A stretch of 64,000 bases of DNA from Candidatus Woesearchaeota archaeon (GTDB lineage: Archaea; Nanobdellota; Nanobdellia; Woesearchaeales; UBA525): positions 1 to 64,000 of the forward strand of contig JAPPOH010000014.1 of assembly GCA_028818155.1 (NCBI GenBank). The letters run 5' to 3'. Positions 1 through 8,491 of this stretch are shown here, piece by piece. Numbering within the stretch: the first letter of the stretch is position 1; each line of letters starts with the position of its first letter. The translations under genes were made by a program, and so were the position numbers. The notes beneath the pieces are model-generated. The model ran no database searches. It had not been told where the DNA came from and saw nothing but the letters and a program-made list of their open reading frames with translations.

Positions 1-596
1 GGGAGTGATGATGAGCTTGAGCTTGAGGAGCTTGCTGCAGCGCCACCACCACCTCCTCCACCGCTGCCGCCACCACCGCCGCCACCACTTCCCCCTCCGC
101 CACCACCGCCACCGCTTTCGGTGCCTGTGGTTGTGGTGTTCGTAGCGTTTCCGGTGCCGTTGCCTTGGTTGCAGTCCACTGAGCACGTGGCGTTTGACTC
201 GAAGTAGGGATCACAGAACCCGTCTCCGCATGCAGGGATTGGATGACTCAAGAGGACATACTTGAACGTGCCTGCCGCCGTGGTGTTATCGCCTGAGATG
301 AAGGCGGTTGGTTGACCGTTGTAGAGAAATGCGATCTCTGTTCCTGCAGCAACACCTTCTGTTGCCGCAGTCTCTGTATCATTGCCTGGACACGTGAGGA
401 GACCGAAGGCGCCGACGTTCACCATTGTGAAGCTGGCGCATGAAGCGTTTGCTGTACTGACAGAAATGACGCCACCGACAGCCGCAGGGTCACCTCTCGT
501 GGTGATATTTCCATAGAATTCTGTTGGCAATGGCGGGAGTGCAAGCACGTTGACTGTGCATATAATGAATAAGAGCACGAGGATGGTCCGTTTCAC
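1..596 (-). CDS. Secreted Gly/Ser-rich surface protein (C-terminus beyond window)
   Basis: The frame opens at a GTG that overlaps the stop of the upstream gene (GTGA) and stays open to the window edge, so about 198 N-terminal residues are visible. Residues 2-19 form a hydrophobic signal peptide (KRTILVLLFIICTVNVLA). An 'FYGNIT..G.PA..GG.I' stretch follows, which recalls the first strand of beta-sandwich modules in archaeal surface proteins. Residues about 120-145 hold a Cys cluster (CGDGFCDP...C...DC). The rest is long Gly runs broken by Ser, then a Ser run, probably a flexible stalk or linker to a lost C-terminal module. Several NxS/T sites suggest glycosylation outside the cell. It is last in a three-gene - strand unit with the 219-residue protein and an AbrB-like protein. 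Function unknown. Confidence 0.75.
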   Translation of the reverse strand, partial: MKRTILVLLFIICTVNVLALPPLPTEFYGNITTRGDPAAVGGVISVSTANASCASFTMVNVGAFGLLTCPGNDTETAATEGVAAGTEIAFLYNGQPTAFISGDNTTAAGTFKYVLLSHPIPACGDGFCDPYFESNATCSVDCNQGNGTGNATNTTTTGTESGGGGGGGGSGGGGGGGSGGGGGGGAAASSSSSSSSSL

Positions 597-1252
597 GTGT
601 CCACCACCCATGTACCGCTTGTCGTGCTGTTGAGCCAGTAGCCGCGCCCTGTTGTGACCTCGGTGAGCGTGCCGCTCTGTGTCACATTGATGTAGCTGAG
701 GAAGCCGCTATCATATGTTCGAGCTTCAGTGAGTGTGAGATTGATGCTCGAAAATGCTGTTGCGGGACTTCTCGTCGTGAATGCAGGGTAGCCAACGAGG
801 CTCCAACCTGCGAGGAATGGCACGCTCGTGCTACTAACGTTGAGGCCCCCCACGGGGAAGGTTGCTGCTGCGTTCGCGATGAGTACGTAGCCTACTCGTC
901 TTGAGAGTGATGAGAGGTCGCTGACGACCCAGTTTGGGAGTGTTTCTGTGTGGACTCTCCACACGTCGGATGTGCCTGGCACGTATTGGTACATGGCATC
1001 CACTGCTGGGCTGTTGTTGAGGACGTCGCTGAGCGGTTCCGTTGTTGAGATGCATGGCCATGAGACGGTGTTTCTGCCTGGAACCACACTCACGGAGCAT
1101 GTTATTGGTGTGGAGTTTGTGATATTCACTCTCGTTCCAGTAGTTGCTTGGCCTGCGAGTTCCGATTCGAGTGCGAAGAGAATGTAGAGTGTACTGAAGA
1201 GGATGAACGTGCCTAATAGGATGATTTGGGCTCTCGCCAAGTGGTGTCTCAT
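593..1252 (-). CDS. Secreted surface protein, 219 aa
   Basis: A membrane-spanning signal segment (IILLGTFILFSTLYILFAL, residues about 10-28) precedes an extracellular domain. After the signal, 'TGTRVNITNSTP' resembles the mature N-termini of the 305- and 313-residue surface proteins ('VDTRVNIT.S.P'). The body has 'SWPCIST', 'GWSLVGYP' and a final 'GYWLN...GTW', a pattern I recall from beta-rich domains of archaeal S-layer-like proteins; no enzyme motif is visible. NxS/T sites are dense. The start overlaps the preceding AbrB-like gene by ATGA and the stop overlaps the next gene by GTGA, so the three are probably co-translated. It is likely an envelope or extracellular structural protein. Confidence 0.75.
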   Translation of the reverse strand: MRHHLARAQIILLGTFILFSTLYILFALESELAGQATTGTRVNITNSTPITCSVSVVPGRNTVSWPCISTTEPLSDVLNNSPAVDAMYQYVPGTSDVWRVHTETLPNWVVSDLSSLSRRVGYVLIANAAATFPVGGLNVSSTSVPFLAGWSLVGYPAFTTRSPATAFSSINLTLTEARTYDSGFLSYINVTQSGTLTEVTTGRGYWLNSTTSGTWVVDT

Positions 1253-1401
1253 CGTTCCTCGAACCTAATTTTCCATTCGCCATCGTCGTATGAGAAGATA
1301 GCGTCATACTTTTTCGTTGGGTCTAAGGAGAAGAGTAGTGGCTTGGGGATTGTTGTTTCCACTGAGCCGCCACGTGGATAGAGCTTGCGCCGTATCTCCA
1401 T
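1249..1401 (-). CDS. Small AbrB/SpoVT-like DNA-binding protein, 50 aa
   Basis: This 50-residue frame starts at ATG 1401, and its stop overlaps the next start (ATGA). It begins MEIRRKLYPRGGSVETTIPK, which fits the swapped-hairpin AbrB/SpoVT fold ('rk....G.s..vtIPk.ll..l'), followed by a short C-terminal half rich in Asp, Tyr and Trp. An AT-rich TATA-like stretch lies at about 1424-1435, so the message would be leaderless or nearly so. It heads the unit with the two surface-protein genes and is probably their local transcription regulator. An antitoxin role is less likely because no toxin gene follows. Confidence 0.65.
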   Translation of the reverse strand: MEIRRKLYPRGGSVETTIPKPLLFSLDPTKKYDAIFSYDDGEWKIRFEER

Positions 1402-1487
1402 ATCGTTGTTTTCTCTCGAGCCTTTTTATATTTTCCTTATTTTTTTCCTTATAAAATTCCTTATTTTTCGGAAAAGAAACAAAACCA

Positions 1488-1505
1488 GTATACAAAAATG
1501 TATAC
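1488..1505. promoter_or_regulatory. Palindromic operator GTATAC-N6-GTATAC
   Basis: Two GTATAC half-sites are separated by AAAAAT. The site lies between the divergent AbrB-like gene and the 142-residue gene, just ahead of a TATA box (about 1515-1524) for the latter. The same 6-6-6 layout recurs at 8435, 11976 and 17303. Confidence 0.55.
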
Positions 1506-1569
1506 AAAACACAACATTTATATACTAGTGACACTTTCCTAGAAGTATCACCAAAAAACCGTGTTACCC

Positions 1570-1989
1570 ATGGTAGTACTATTCGACCAGTTCAACCTCC
1601 CGGATGATATATTCGAAATCATCTTCGCCACAGAGCAGCAAGTGCTCGTTGCGAAAATGCTCATCGAAGAAATGAAACGGAAGGGTGGCGAAATGGGCAA
1701 AACCGAAATGTCCATGTTCGCAACCGCATTGCACGATGGTGCAACGCTCACAGGACAAGCAAAAGGGCCTGTCCCCGTGAAGAAGGAAGTGAAAATCAGC
1801 TACAATAAGCGGCAATTTTACGACCGCATATTGACGCCCATGAAAACCATGGGACTGGTTGATTACGACTTGTACAAGAAAACGTACAAAGTCAGCGACA
1901 AGTTCAGCAAGAACATGATGAAAGTCGGCCTGATGTGGAGCCAAGAGCGGACCAAACCGGGACGCGGCTACAGCATCACAACAAAATAA
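1570..1989 (+). CDS. Putative winged-helix DNA-binding protein
   Basis: About 139 residues from ATG 1570; a GTG three codons earlier is the alternative start. No signal peptide or membrane segment is present. The middle is Lys/Met-rich and the C-terminal half ('KRQFYDRILTPMKTMGLVDYD' split by basic residues, then 'YKVSDKFSKNMMKV') looks like a winged-helix arrangement in which a helix pair is followed by a basic wing. The promoter (TATA about 1515-1524) carries the GTATAC operator, which suggests regulation with the surface modules or a role as a regulator itself. I do not recognise a named family. Confidence 0.6.
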   Translation: MVVLFDQFNLPDDIFEIIFATEQQVLVAKMLIEEMKRKGGEMGKTEMSMFATALHDGATLTGQAKGPVPVKKEVKISYNKRQFYDRILTPMKTMGLVDYDLYKKTYKVSDKFSKNMMKVGLMWSQERTKPGRGYSITTK

Positions 1990-2040
1990 GTGCTTCGGCA
2001 CGTGCGACAAAGGACATTCACAGTCAAGCGACAAAGGTGG

Positions 2041-2102
2041 CCCTGGAGTTCTACTCCCCTCCCCACACCCACCCAAACACCAGGGCTACTCTTTTTCTTT
2101 CG
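2041..2102 (+). terminator. Stem-loop with T-rich tail after the 142-aa gene
   Basis: GCCCTGG (about 2040-2047) pairs with CCAGGGC (about 2080-2087) across a C-rich loop of roughly 35 bases, and a run of pyrimidines including TTTTT follows. This fits transcription termination between the regulator gene and the phosphatase promoter (TATA about 2107-2117). Confidence 0.4.
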
Positions 2103-2137
2103 TGTATTTTATAAATTCTTGAGTGGTTACGGAACGT

Positions 2138-3466
2138 ATGCTGAAAAAAGGAGTTCTGCTCGTGCCTGACGGTCTCCAGTATCCTCTCTTCCAGGACATG
2201 CTTGCACGAGGAGCGTTGCCACACATACAGCACTACATAGTCAACAGAGCGCTCGTCAATGTAGAGCACGCATTCACTGGCTTTCCCTCAAGCACATTCG
2301 AGCAGATGCCCGCACTCATGACTGGGCAGCGTTCGCACCAACCCGGGGCAATATTCCTCACTGAAGATGGGACGCGGGTCAACTATATTGGCAACGACAA
2401 CCCATCAAAAGGTAACACAGGAAAGAGAGACACCATATTCAGGTTTATCGACCAGTGGACGGTGTCTATATTCAACCCGTGGAACGATCACGCAGATGAT
2501 AAGCACTTTGCGAACCATTCTCTCAAAACGCTCGCGCAATACGCCCGTGGTTGGGCAGGAAGCAACGGTGCTGCGGTGAGCAGATTACTACACGCAATGG
2601 AAGACAGGCAACCACTGAATTTCGCAGCACTCTGGTTCTTCGCTATGGATAGATATGGTCACAAGAAGTCAGACCATGCACTTGCGCAAAAATACCAACG
2701 GTTTGACAGTCTCATCGGCAAAATTGGGGAAAGACTTGAAGAACGAGGAGAACTCGAAGAGACCCTCCTCATCCTCACATCAGATCATGGTATGGCACCT
2801 GTGCAAGAGACTGTCAACCCATACTCTCTCTGCGAGTCTGTTGGACTGGATAACGCTCGAGTCTTCGCGTACGGATATGGTGTTGGGAGCGTGTACACAT
2901 CTTCTACAGATCTTGCGTCCCAGGCTCGCGATCTTACGCAGCATCCTGCTGTCGAGCATGTGATTCTTCCTCAAGGAACGAACGTGCGCCGCGTGTATTC
3001 TGAAGCATCAGTCGCGGATGTGGTCAAGGAAGGCGATCGTTATCGTCTTGACGTGCACGAAGGGTTGCCTTTCGGATATAGTGCTGATCTCTGTGAAGCA
3101 CTGAGCAGGCCACACACTGCGCGAGAATCCCTCGAGTTAACACATCAAGAAGAACAGCCGAATGCTGTTGTTGGTACTGCAGAATCACTTCGCCACACGT
3201 ATTCTCCGCAAATGACATTTTTGGCTGCACCAGGCCATGCATTTGGCCTCGTCAGGAATTGGGCTGAGCAGATCTGGTTGAATGCAAACTACAAGAGATC
3301 GCATGGCACGTTCCACCGCGGAGAAGCGCAAGTACCACTCCTCATCGCTGGAGACGGGGAGCCGTGTGTTGTTCCATACGCAGAGACCATTGACTGGGCG
3401 CCAACGTTCTTCAAGCTTGCAGGCAGGCCAATACCTCCTGTATTTGATGGCGTACCGCTCGTCTAG
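2138..3466 (+). CDS. Alkaline phosphatase superfamily enzyme (type I phosphodiesterase/nucleotide pyrophosphatase-like)
   Basis: About 442 residues. The start chosen is ATG 2138, about 27 bases below the TATA box 'attttataaatt'; GTG 2123 is possible. Superfamily metal ligands are visible: an N-terminal VPDG, a 'SSTFEQMPAL.TG' region that supplies the Thr/Ser nucleophile, 'AMDRYGHKKSD' for the D-x-x-H pair, 'LTSDHGM' for the D-H pair, and 'RSHGTFHRGE' near the end. These are expected to hold two zinc ions and hydrolyse phosphomonoesters or phosphodiesters. No signal peptide is seen, so it should act in the cytosol. It stands alone between divergent units and converges with the 626-residue membrane protein, with 2 bases between stops. 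The substrate cannot be read from the sequence; phosphonopyruvate- or nucleotide-related hydrolases and mutases share the fold. Confidence 0.75.
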   Translation: MLKKGVLLVPDGLQYPLFQDMLARGALPHIQHYIVNRALVNVEHAFTGFPSSTFEQMPALMTGQRSHQPGAIFLTEDGTRVNYIGNDNPSKGNTGKRDTIFRFIDQWTVSIFNPWNDHADDKHFANHSLKTLAQYARGWAGSNGAAVSRLLHAMEDRQPLNFAALWFFAMDRYGHKKSDHALAQKYQRFDSLIGKIGERLEERGELEETLLILTSDHGMAPVQETVNPYSLCESVGLDNARVFAYGYGVGSVYTSSTDLASQARDLTQHPAVEHVILPQGTNVRRVYSEASVADVVKEGDRYRLDVHEGLPFGYSADLCEALSRPHTARESLELTHQEEQPNAVVGTAESLRHTYSPQMTFLAAPGHAFGLVRNWAEQIWLNANYKRSHGTFHRGEAQVPLLIAGDGEPCVVPYAETIDWAPTFFKLAGRPIPPVFDGVPLV

Positions 3467-3468
3467 AA

Positions 3469-5349
3469 CTACTTCTTATGATGCGGATGCCCGTGATGCG
3501 GCTTGTGCGCAGGAGCTTTAGGGTGCGCTGGCGCCTTATGATGTGCAGGCTTATGCGCGACTTTATGATGTCCATGCCCCGGGTGTCCTGGTTGCTGCTT
3601 GAACGGCTTGCCACAGTGCAAGCACGTCTTCCTGCCCCGCGGGTTCTTGTAGCCACAGTGCGGGCATTTCTTCTTCGTGCCGAGGAAGAAGAGGAGCAGG
3701 AGGATCAGCAAGATCACAATGCCGTAGATGACATACCTGCCCAGCGAGCTCTTGAACTCGAGTGGGAGTGTTTCCTCAGTGATCTTCACACGAGATAATT
3801 CTCGCTCGCCATAGTACGCACGGACACGAATCTCTGCATTATCAAGGAAGTCTTGCTCATCCATTTCCACTTCAATCTGGATCTTTCCCGTCTTTCCAGG
3901 ACCAAGTTTCAGTACATCCGCACTCCCCACCGTCAACGGCTGGTCATTCACGATAATATCGATCAGTTCAGCAGATATGTACGCGTCTACCTTCCCTATA
4001 TTTTCCACAATCACGTAGAACGAGCCAGTCACTTTATCATAATACAGCCCTTTAATCTCGATCTGTGCATCATCAAGCACTTCAATAATATCAATAGAGA
4101 ACGTCTTCTGGTATTGATTTTCAAGGCTCTGCGGACTCTCGCCAAAGACGACAAACGCATCCCCTGAGAGCTCATCAGACTCGAATTGCAAGGGGTTCCC
4201 ATCCACGTCCACGCGGTAGACGATCGTCTTGTACTCGTTTTTATCCAAGAAGACAGCACGTTCATCACCAATCACCACAACCTCAATCCCATCCCTGATC
4301 GTGATTGTGGACTTAAAGTACTCAGCGAGCCCTGTTGGGTTATGATAGGTTACTTCAAGGGCGCCTGTCGCCTTGTTGTACACGATACTCGTGATTTCGA
4401 TAGCAAGATCGTACGTCGGCATCGGGAATCTATCAAGGTCTTCAACTTGCGCGATAGAACCTGTTGGCTGCCGCGCTCCTTGGGCAAACTTGACGAAGAC
4501 GCTAATGCCGAGTGCTCTTCTTACGAAGGTTGCAGAGTTCACGAGCTCATTCCCGATCAGAATACCGACGTCGATCTCCGCCGTGTCGATGAACTCTCGC
4601 ACCACTTCAGGCACGTTCTCCCTCCCAAGGAAGACGATCGGATCAGCACCCGTCATCAAGCTCTGCTCGATAAACTCGCCATTTGTTAGGATAACTTGTT
4701 TCGTCGGGTTCAGCTCGAGATACCGATTCACGATTTCGATGTTGTTCTCGAACCTATTTCGCTTGTTGATCGTTTCAGGGTTGAACTGCGCGAGCTCATC
4801 CTTCACGACACGGTCAACCTGCCCGTAAATCATGACACTCTCAGGATCCTTATCCTGCAGCACATCAACGACATCATCGATGTTATTCTTGTTTGCGAAC
4901 ACGACATAGCTCTTCGAGATTGCAGCGTAGGGTGCGACGCTGATCGCGTTATACCCGTACGCATCATCCAACACGATAAACTTCCGCACGCCCTCCAGGC
5001 GCTCTAATAACTCAAGGTTGCCGTTATCCGTCCTGATTTCATCAGCGTTCGCGTACCCTCGACTCTGCAAGATGCTCTCATATCCCGCGATGAATGGTAC
5101 GCCTCTATTCGTGACGATCAAGACCTCGTCTCTGTCAGTCGGTATGGAATAGAGAATAATCGTCGAGTGTTTCGTGCTCACGAGGAACTTTGCAGGGGTT
5201 TCTGAGAGTTCCCCATATAGAACGCCGCTGTACACATCTCTCCAGTCCTGTGAGTTAACGATCACTTGATCTTCAGCGAGAACGGGCATAGCACACACAA
5301 GTAGCAGTAAAAACACGACGTACCGTTGTCCACCCATACCAAATGTCAT
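3469..5349 (-). CDS. Membrane-anchored surface protein with cytosolic zinc ribbon and His-rich tail
   Basis: A cleavable signal (YVVFLLLLVCAMPVLA, residues about 9-25) leads into a large extracellular region of about 510 residues. Its first half ('EVLIVTNRGVPFIAGYES', 'IVLDDAYGYNAISVAPYAA', 'KQVILTNGEFIEQS') repeats an alpha/beta pattern like cell-wall-binding repeat 2 domains, by recall; the second half is beta-rich. One membrane helix (about 538-558, VIYGIVILLILLLLFFLG) is followed by a CPHCG...CLHCG zinc ribbon (about 561-580) and a 40-residue His/Lys/Pro tail facing the cytosol. It is the last gene of the unit ArsR - surface protein - surface protein - 305-aa protein, so it may anchor or sense the secreted partners. 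The His-rich tail could bind metal or nucleic acid. Function unknown. Confidence 0.75.
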   Translation of the reverse strand: MTFGMGGQRYVVFLLLLVCAMPVLAEDQVIVNSQDWRDVYSGVLYGELSETPAKFLVSTKHSTIILYSIPTDRDEVLIVTNRGVPFIAGYESILQSRGYANADEIRTDNGNLELLERLEGVRKFIVLDDAYGYNAISVAPYAAISKSYVVFANKNNIDDVVDVLQDKDPESVMIYGQVDRVVKDELAQFNPETINKRNRFENNIEIVNRYLELNPTKQVILTNGEFIEQSLMTGADPIVFLGRENVPEVVREFIDTAEIDVGILIGNELVNSATFVRRALGISVFVKFAQGARQPTGSIAQVEDLDRFPMPTYDLAIEITSIVYNKATGALEVTYHNPTGLAEYFKSTITIRDGIEVVVIGDERAVFLDKNEYKTIVYRVDVDGNPLQFESDELSGDAFVVFGESPQSLENQYQKTFSIDIIEVLDDAQIEIKGLYYDKVTGSFYVIVENIGKVDAYISAELIDIIVNDQPLTVGSADVLKLGPGKTGKIQIEVEMDEQDFLDNAEIRVRAYYGERELSRVKITEETLPLEFKSSLGRYVIYGIVILLILLLLFFLGTKKKCPHCGYKNPRGRKTCLHCGKPFKQQPGHPGHGHHKVAHKPAHHKAPAHPKAPAHKPHHGHPHHKK

Positions 5350-5376
5350 GACGAGAAGCTGTTTAAAAAGTTGTCG

Positions 5377-6294
5377 TTATACAGATGCCTCAGCCTGGAA
5401 GATCACCGTACCGTTGCAGAGACCGAATGCATTCAGTGAAGGTGGCAAGTAGAGCTGCCAATATGTTGAATTGACGTATGGTGTCGCATTGTCCGTTCTA
5501 TTGATTGTGAGTCCAGGAACATTCTGGAATGTACTTGAAAGGTTCAACTTCGTATCATAATCTGCAGAGCCATTCGCATCGAATTTCTCCAGGCCGATAC
5601 TGATGTTACCTTGTGCACAGTCGAAAGAAAGGTTATCCCCGATGCTCGCACCATAGCCTTGTACAGAGATGTTAATGCCCACATTTCCTATATTCGAGAT
5701 ATTCGCAGTCTGGTTCGCAGAATATTCTCCAACTGCCATCTCTCCATAGTCAATCAACGTTGTGACATTAAGTGCAAGCACTTCAGCGAATGTCGTCCCA
5801 ACGCTACCCTGGCCTGTCAAACTGATCGTGTCGTTCGCTTCAACCGTACAATTCCACGAGCCGTTCAGTGCGTGGAACGCGACATTAAACTCGCACGTGT
5901 AGTTCGCAACACTCCCTGACTGTTCAAATGGAATTGCAGCGCAATCAGTATCCGTATAATGTGTGTTGTTCTCATCCGCATCTTCGAAGCTTGCAGTTGT
6001 GCTGAACAGGGTTCCGTTCACTGTGTCGATGTCTCCGAAGCCGTTGAAATCTTGCACAGTAACGTTACATGTTACTACAGCAGTCCCACCTGCGTTCAAC
6101 GTGACCGGATCATCGATGAAAAACGTTATTGGCAGTGGCGGCGACCCCGTGATATTCACCCGCGTGTCAACGGAAACGTTCCGGTTATTCGGTCCTTGAC
6201 TAAAACTCATCGCAGATTGCGCAAATAAGACGCCAATGAAGAGGAGTGCACACGCTAGGAACACTTCCACTTTCCGCGATTGCATCTTCGTCAT
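5377..6294 (-). CDS. Secreted surface protein, 'SQGPNNRNVSVDT' family, copy 1
   Basis: 305 residues with a signal helix (ACALLFIGVLFAQSA). The mature part opens with FSQGPNNRNVSVDTRVNIT, almost identical to the opening of the 313-residue protein at 14732-15673. Both share 'LNAGGT..V.CN...', 'ALNVTTLIDYG.LAVG', 'NISNIGN' and an ending 'G.CNGTVIFQAEAS'. The Cys pairs and beta-strand pattern suggest stacked Ig-like domains. NxS/T sites are very frequent. It follows the 247-residue surface protein by 3 bases, the same pairing as in the second copy. It is probably an envelope or appendage protein whose partner is the upstream product. Confidence 0.75.
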   Translation of the reverse strand: MTKMQSRKVEVFLACALLFIGVLFAQSAMSFSQGPNNRNVSVDTRVNITGSPPLPITFFIDDPVTLNAGGTAVVTCNVTVQDFNGFGDIDTVNGTLFSTTASFEDADENNTHYTDTDCAAIPFEQSGSVANYTCEFNVAFHALNGSWNCTVEANDTISLTGQGSVGTTFAEVLALNVTTLIDYGEMAVGEYSANQTANISNIGNVGINISVQGYGASIGDNLSFDCAQGNISIGLEKFDANGSADYDTKLNLSSTFQNVPGLTINRTDNATPYVNSTYWQLYLPPSLNAFGLCNGTVIFQAEASV

Positions 6295-6297
6295 TGT

Positions 6298-7041
6298 TCA
6301 TCCTAACTCAACGTAAAAGTAATAGCTCGTCGCTGTTGGTTTCACGTTCGACTCAGCAACGATCATTTGGAAGTCATACGATTCATTATCGAATCCTTGA
6401 CTGTTATCATCGATACTCGTCATATAGATGAGATAATGATTCTCATCTTTAATCAACACTTCCTGATATGGATTATTCCCATCTGGCACTTGCCGTGTAT
6501 CGTTCGCATACGTGACTGTTGAGTTGCACGTATTGGAAGGAATGGTATCGCTTCCGATGTTGAACGTTTTATGGATTGTCCAGTTGAACGTGCTGTTAAT
6601 ATCATCTGCATCGGCATCCGTCATGTTGTGGAACGTGGATTCCAGGTTAATGTCTGTCGCGTTCGCGCACGCCATGGATGTCCATGAAATGTTATCGAAC
6701 CGAGACGCGTAGACTTCACCTGTGATACCTGTTAAATCCCAATCATAGATGGTGAGGTTATCAGCATCGTCCAACGTGAGTGAACCGGTCACGTTTCCAA
6801 CATATGCTTTCCAATGCTGGTCCTGCTGCACTGTTGACAGCACCATTGTCGTAATGGTTCCTCTACCATCAGTTCGTGAATCCGGTGTCTGGTTTGGTGC
6901 GGTTTCTGTTACCGCGCCTGAAATCGTACCACCTGTTGGATCTGCATGCACAAAGGAGAATGTGAAAAAAGAGAGGAAGACCAACGAGAGTACAAAGAGG
7001 CCCACACCATCCCGATACTCTCGTTGTGTCATAGTACTCAC
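6298..7041 (-). CDS. Secreted surface protein of the 'WxGYxGNITG/TTYYFYVEL' family, copy A
   Basis: 247 residues. An N-terminal hydrophobic segment (GLFVLSLVFLSFFTFSFVHA) is followed by 'DPTGG.I', a 'GRGTITTMVLSTVQQDQHWKAY' stretch, 'VGNVTGSLTLDDADN', 'GEVYASR', and a C-terminus 'SYYFYVELG'. The same landmarks occur in five other genes here and in the ectodomain of the HerA-type ATPase at 32587-36273. The closest relative is the product of 15670-16404, which also opens 'DPTG' and uses 'QQDQ.WK.YVGNVTG'. Many NxS/T sites and two conserved Cys are seen. Domain function is unknown; a subunit of a surface layer or filament is plausible. It lies 10 bases after the preceding paralogue and 3 bases before the 305-aa gene. 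Confidence 0.75.
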   Translation of the reverse strand: MSTMTQREYRDGVGLFVLSLVFLSFFTFSFVHADPTGGTISGAVTETAPNQTPDSRTDGRGTITTMVLSTVQQDQHWKAYVGNVTGSLTLDDADNLTIYDWDLTGITGEVYASRFDNISWTSMACANATDINLESTFHNMTDADADDINSTFNWTIHKTFNIGSDTIPSNTCNSTVTYANDTRQVPDGNNPYQEVLIKDENHYLIYMTSIDDNSQGFDNESYDFQMIVAESNVKPTATSYYFYVELG

Positions 7042-7051
7042 CTAGTTCTCC

Positions 7052-7786
7052 TTATTCTAGTTGCACCCACACATAGTAGGTTGTTGTTCCAATGTTTCCT
7101 GTGTGCTCGTTTTCACCGACGAGTAACTGGAAGTCATAGGTATTGCTGTTGAAACCTGTCGTCGAGTCGTTAATCAATGTCGAGTAGACGACATTGTCTG
7201 TTTGATCGTGCAAGAGCACTTGGACCCAATCGGCAGATTGGCTTGCGTTGTTTGTGAACGCGTTCGTACTCGGACATGTGTCCGTGAATATTTCTGCGCC
7301 CGTTGTCACGTTAAATCCTGGATGTGTTGTCAAGGAATATGTGTTCGTGACGGAGTCACCATCAGCTGCTACGTGGCCAAGGTATGTTTCTTCTGACGTG
7401 ATGTTCACCGCTGTTGAACAATTCACGTTGCTCCATGTAATACTACTCGCTCGTGTCGCGTAGACTTGACCACTGACCGATGTTGTGGACCAGTTGTAGA
7501 ACGTGTTGTTACTGCCGTCGTCCAACGTGATCTCACCGCTGATATCACCGTAGAGACCTTGCCAGGATTGTGTGATCGAGAGCGCATTGATATTCACTTC
7601 CGTCACGTTTCCTCCTCGCGCTTCAAGACTTTGCGCGGAGAGTTCACTCAGGTCTCTGCTGCTCGATGCCACCTCTGTAAGTGACTCCGGAGCAGCTGGT
7701 TCTGCTGTTGCAAAATTGGCTGCGAATAGCATGATCGCTGCAACCATCAAAATTGTTGTTACTGTTGCTTTGTTTTCTGTTTTCAT
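7052..7786 (-). CDS. Secreted surface protein of the same family, copy B
   Basis: 244 residues: signal (TTILMVAAIMLFAANFATA), a mature start 'EPAAPESLTEV.SSSRDL', then 'GGNVTEVNINALSITQSWQG', 'LYGDISGEITLDDGSN', 'GQVYATR', 'DFQLLVGENEH' and 'TTTYYVWVQLE'. It is closest to the product of 10707-11414, and each of these two follows an ArsR-type gene with an ATGA overlap, so the regulator-plus-surface-protein pair looks duplicated. Sequons are dense, and two Cys suggest a disulphide. It is the first structural gene of a five-gene - strand unit that runs to 3469. Confidence 0.75.
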   Translation of the reverse strand: MKTENKATVTTILMVAAIMLFAANFATAEPAAPESLTEVASSSRDLSELSAQSLEARGGNVTEVNINALSITQSWQGLYGDISGEITLDDGSNNTFYNWSTTSVSGQVYATRASSITWSNVNCSTAVNITSEETYLGHVAADGDSVTNTYSLTTHPGFNVTTGAEIFTDTCPSTNAFTNNASQSADWVQVLLHDQTDNVVYSTLINDSTTGFNSNTYDFQLLVGENEHTGNIGTTTYYVWVQLE

Positions 7787-8358
7787 TGTCTTCCCCTCAT
7801 TGTATGAGTGTGCAAAACGTACAGATCGCCTGGTGGAGCGTCCGTACTCACTATTACTTGTCTCGTCGTACCTGCATGTGTTACTGTGAATGGTTTGATC
7901 TCGACCGGCTTGTGCTTCCAGTCAAGGTAGAAGGTTACTGCGCTTTCGTCAGCATCGATGCGTATTGTGTTAAGTTTGTCAAGGTGCTGCTCGAGTTTCC
8001 AGAACGCTTTCTCGAGTGTGTATCTGAGTTGTTCATCTGGATAGAACCAGATTTTCATAACTGCTTTGTTTCTTGCTGAGAGCTGCACAACTTTTTTCTC
8101 GACAAAATCACCTGTTGTTGCGATCATGTAGCTGAGATCGCCTGCAAGGCTGTAGAGGATTCGTGGTTTTCCTTTGTCTCTATTTGAGATACGCTCGCTT
8201 GTCACGAGGCCTGCCATTTCGAGTAATCTGAGTTGCTGGCTGATATTCGCGATAGATGTTTCGCATTCGTTTGAGAGTTCAAGTGGTGAAGCAGGTCCCT
8301 TCTCGAGATGCTTCAGAATAGTCCATTTACTCGCTGTGAACAGCGTTTCGTGATCCAT
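7783..8358 (-). CDS. ArsR-type winged-helix transcription regulator, copy 1
   Basis: About 191 residues from ATG 8358 (MDHETLFTASKWTILKHLEK). An upstream in-frame start at 8442 would run through the operator, and the paralogue at 11411 aligns only from 'EHE/DHE-LFTA-KW', so the short form is preferred. Residues 5-75 are a winged helix: 'LSNECETSIANISQQLRLLEMAG' is the recognition region, then the basic wing 'SERISNRDKGKPRILYSL'. The C-terminal 110 residues ('FVEKKVVQLSARNKAVMKIWF...LEKAFWKLEQHLDKL') are shared with the paralogue and probably dimerise or bind a signal. The stop overlaps the next start (ATGA). The GTATAC palindrome lies just below its own TATA box, so autoregulation of the whole unit is likely. 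Confidence 0.8.
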   Translation of the reverse strand: MDHETLFTASKWTILKHLEKGPASPLELSNECETSIANISQQLRLLEMAGLVTSERISNRDKGKPRILYSLAGDLSYMIATTGDFVEKKVVQLSARNKAVMKIWFYPDEQLRYTLEKAFWKLEQHLDKLNTIRIDADESAVTFYLDWKHKPVEIKPFTVTHAGTTRQVIVSTDAPPGDLYVLHTHTMRGRQ

Positions 8359-8434
8359 GTGTCCCTGTTGCCCTTGTACGGGTCGTTCACTGTCGTTTCT
8401 GTCGTTGGCGCGTGAGCATTGGAAGGTGCGCCCA

Positions 8435-8452
8435 GTATACACTTTTGTATAA
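8435..8452. promoter_or_regulatory. Operator GTATAC-N6-GTATAA of the first ArsR unit
   Basis: Half-sites GTATAC and GTATAA are separated by ACTTTT. The site lies directly below the - strand TATA box (ATTTATATAC, about 8457-8466), a position where a bound repressor would cover the transcription start. Confidence 0.6.
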
Positions 8453-8491
8453 CAGTTCTTTTTTGAACGAACTTGTATATAAATGTTTCGT

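Noticed and set aside
40-125. Short CCACC/CCGCC repeats that resemble a CRISPR or minisatellite
   Set aside because: They are the - strand Gly/Ser codons of the surface-protein linker; there are no fixed repeats with unique spacers.
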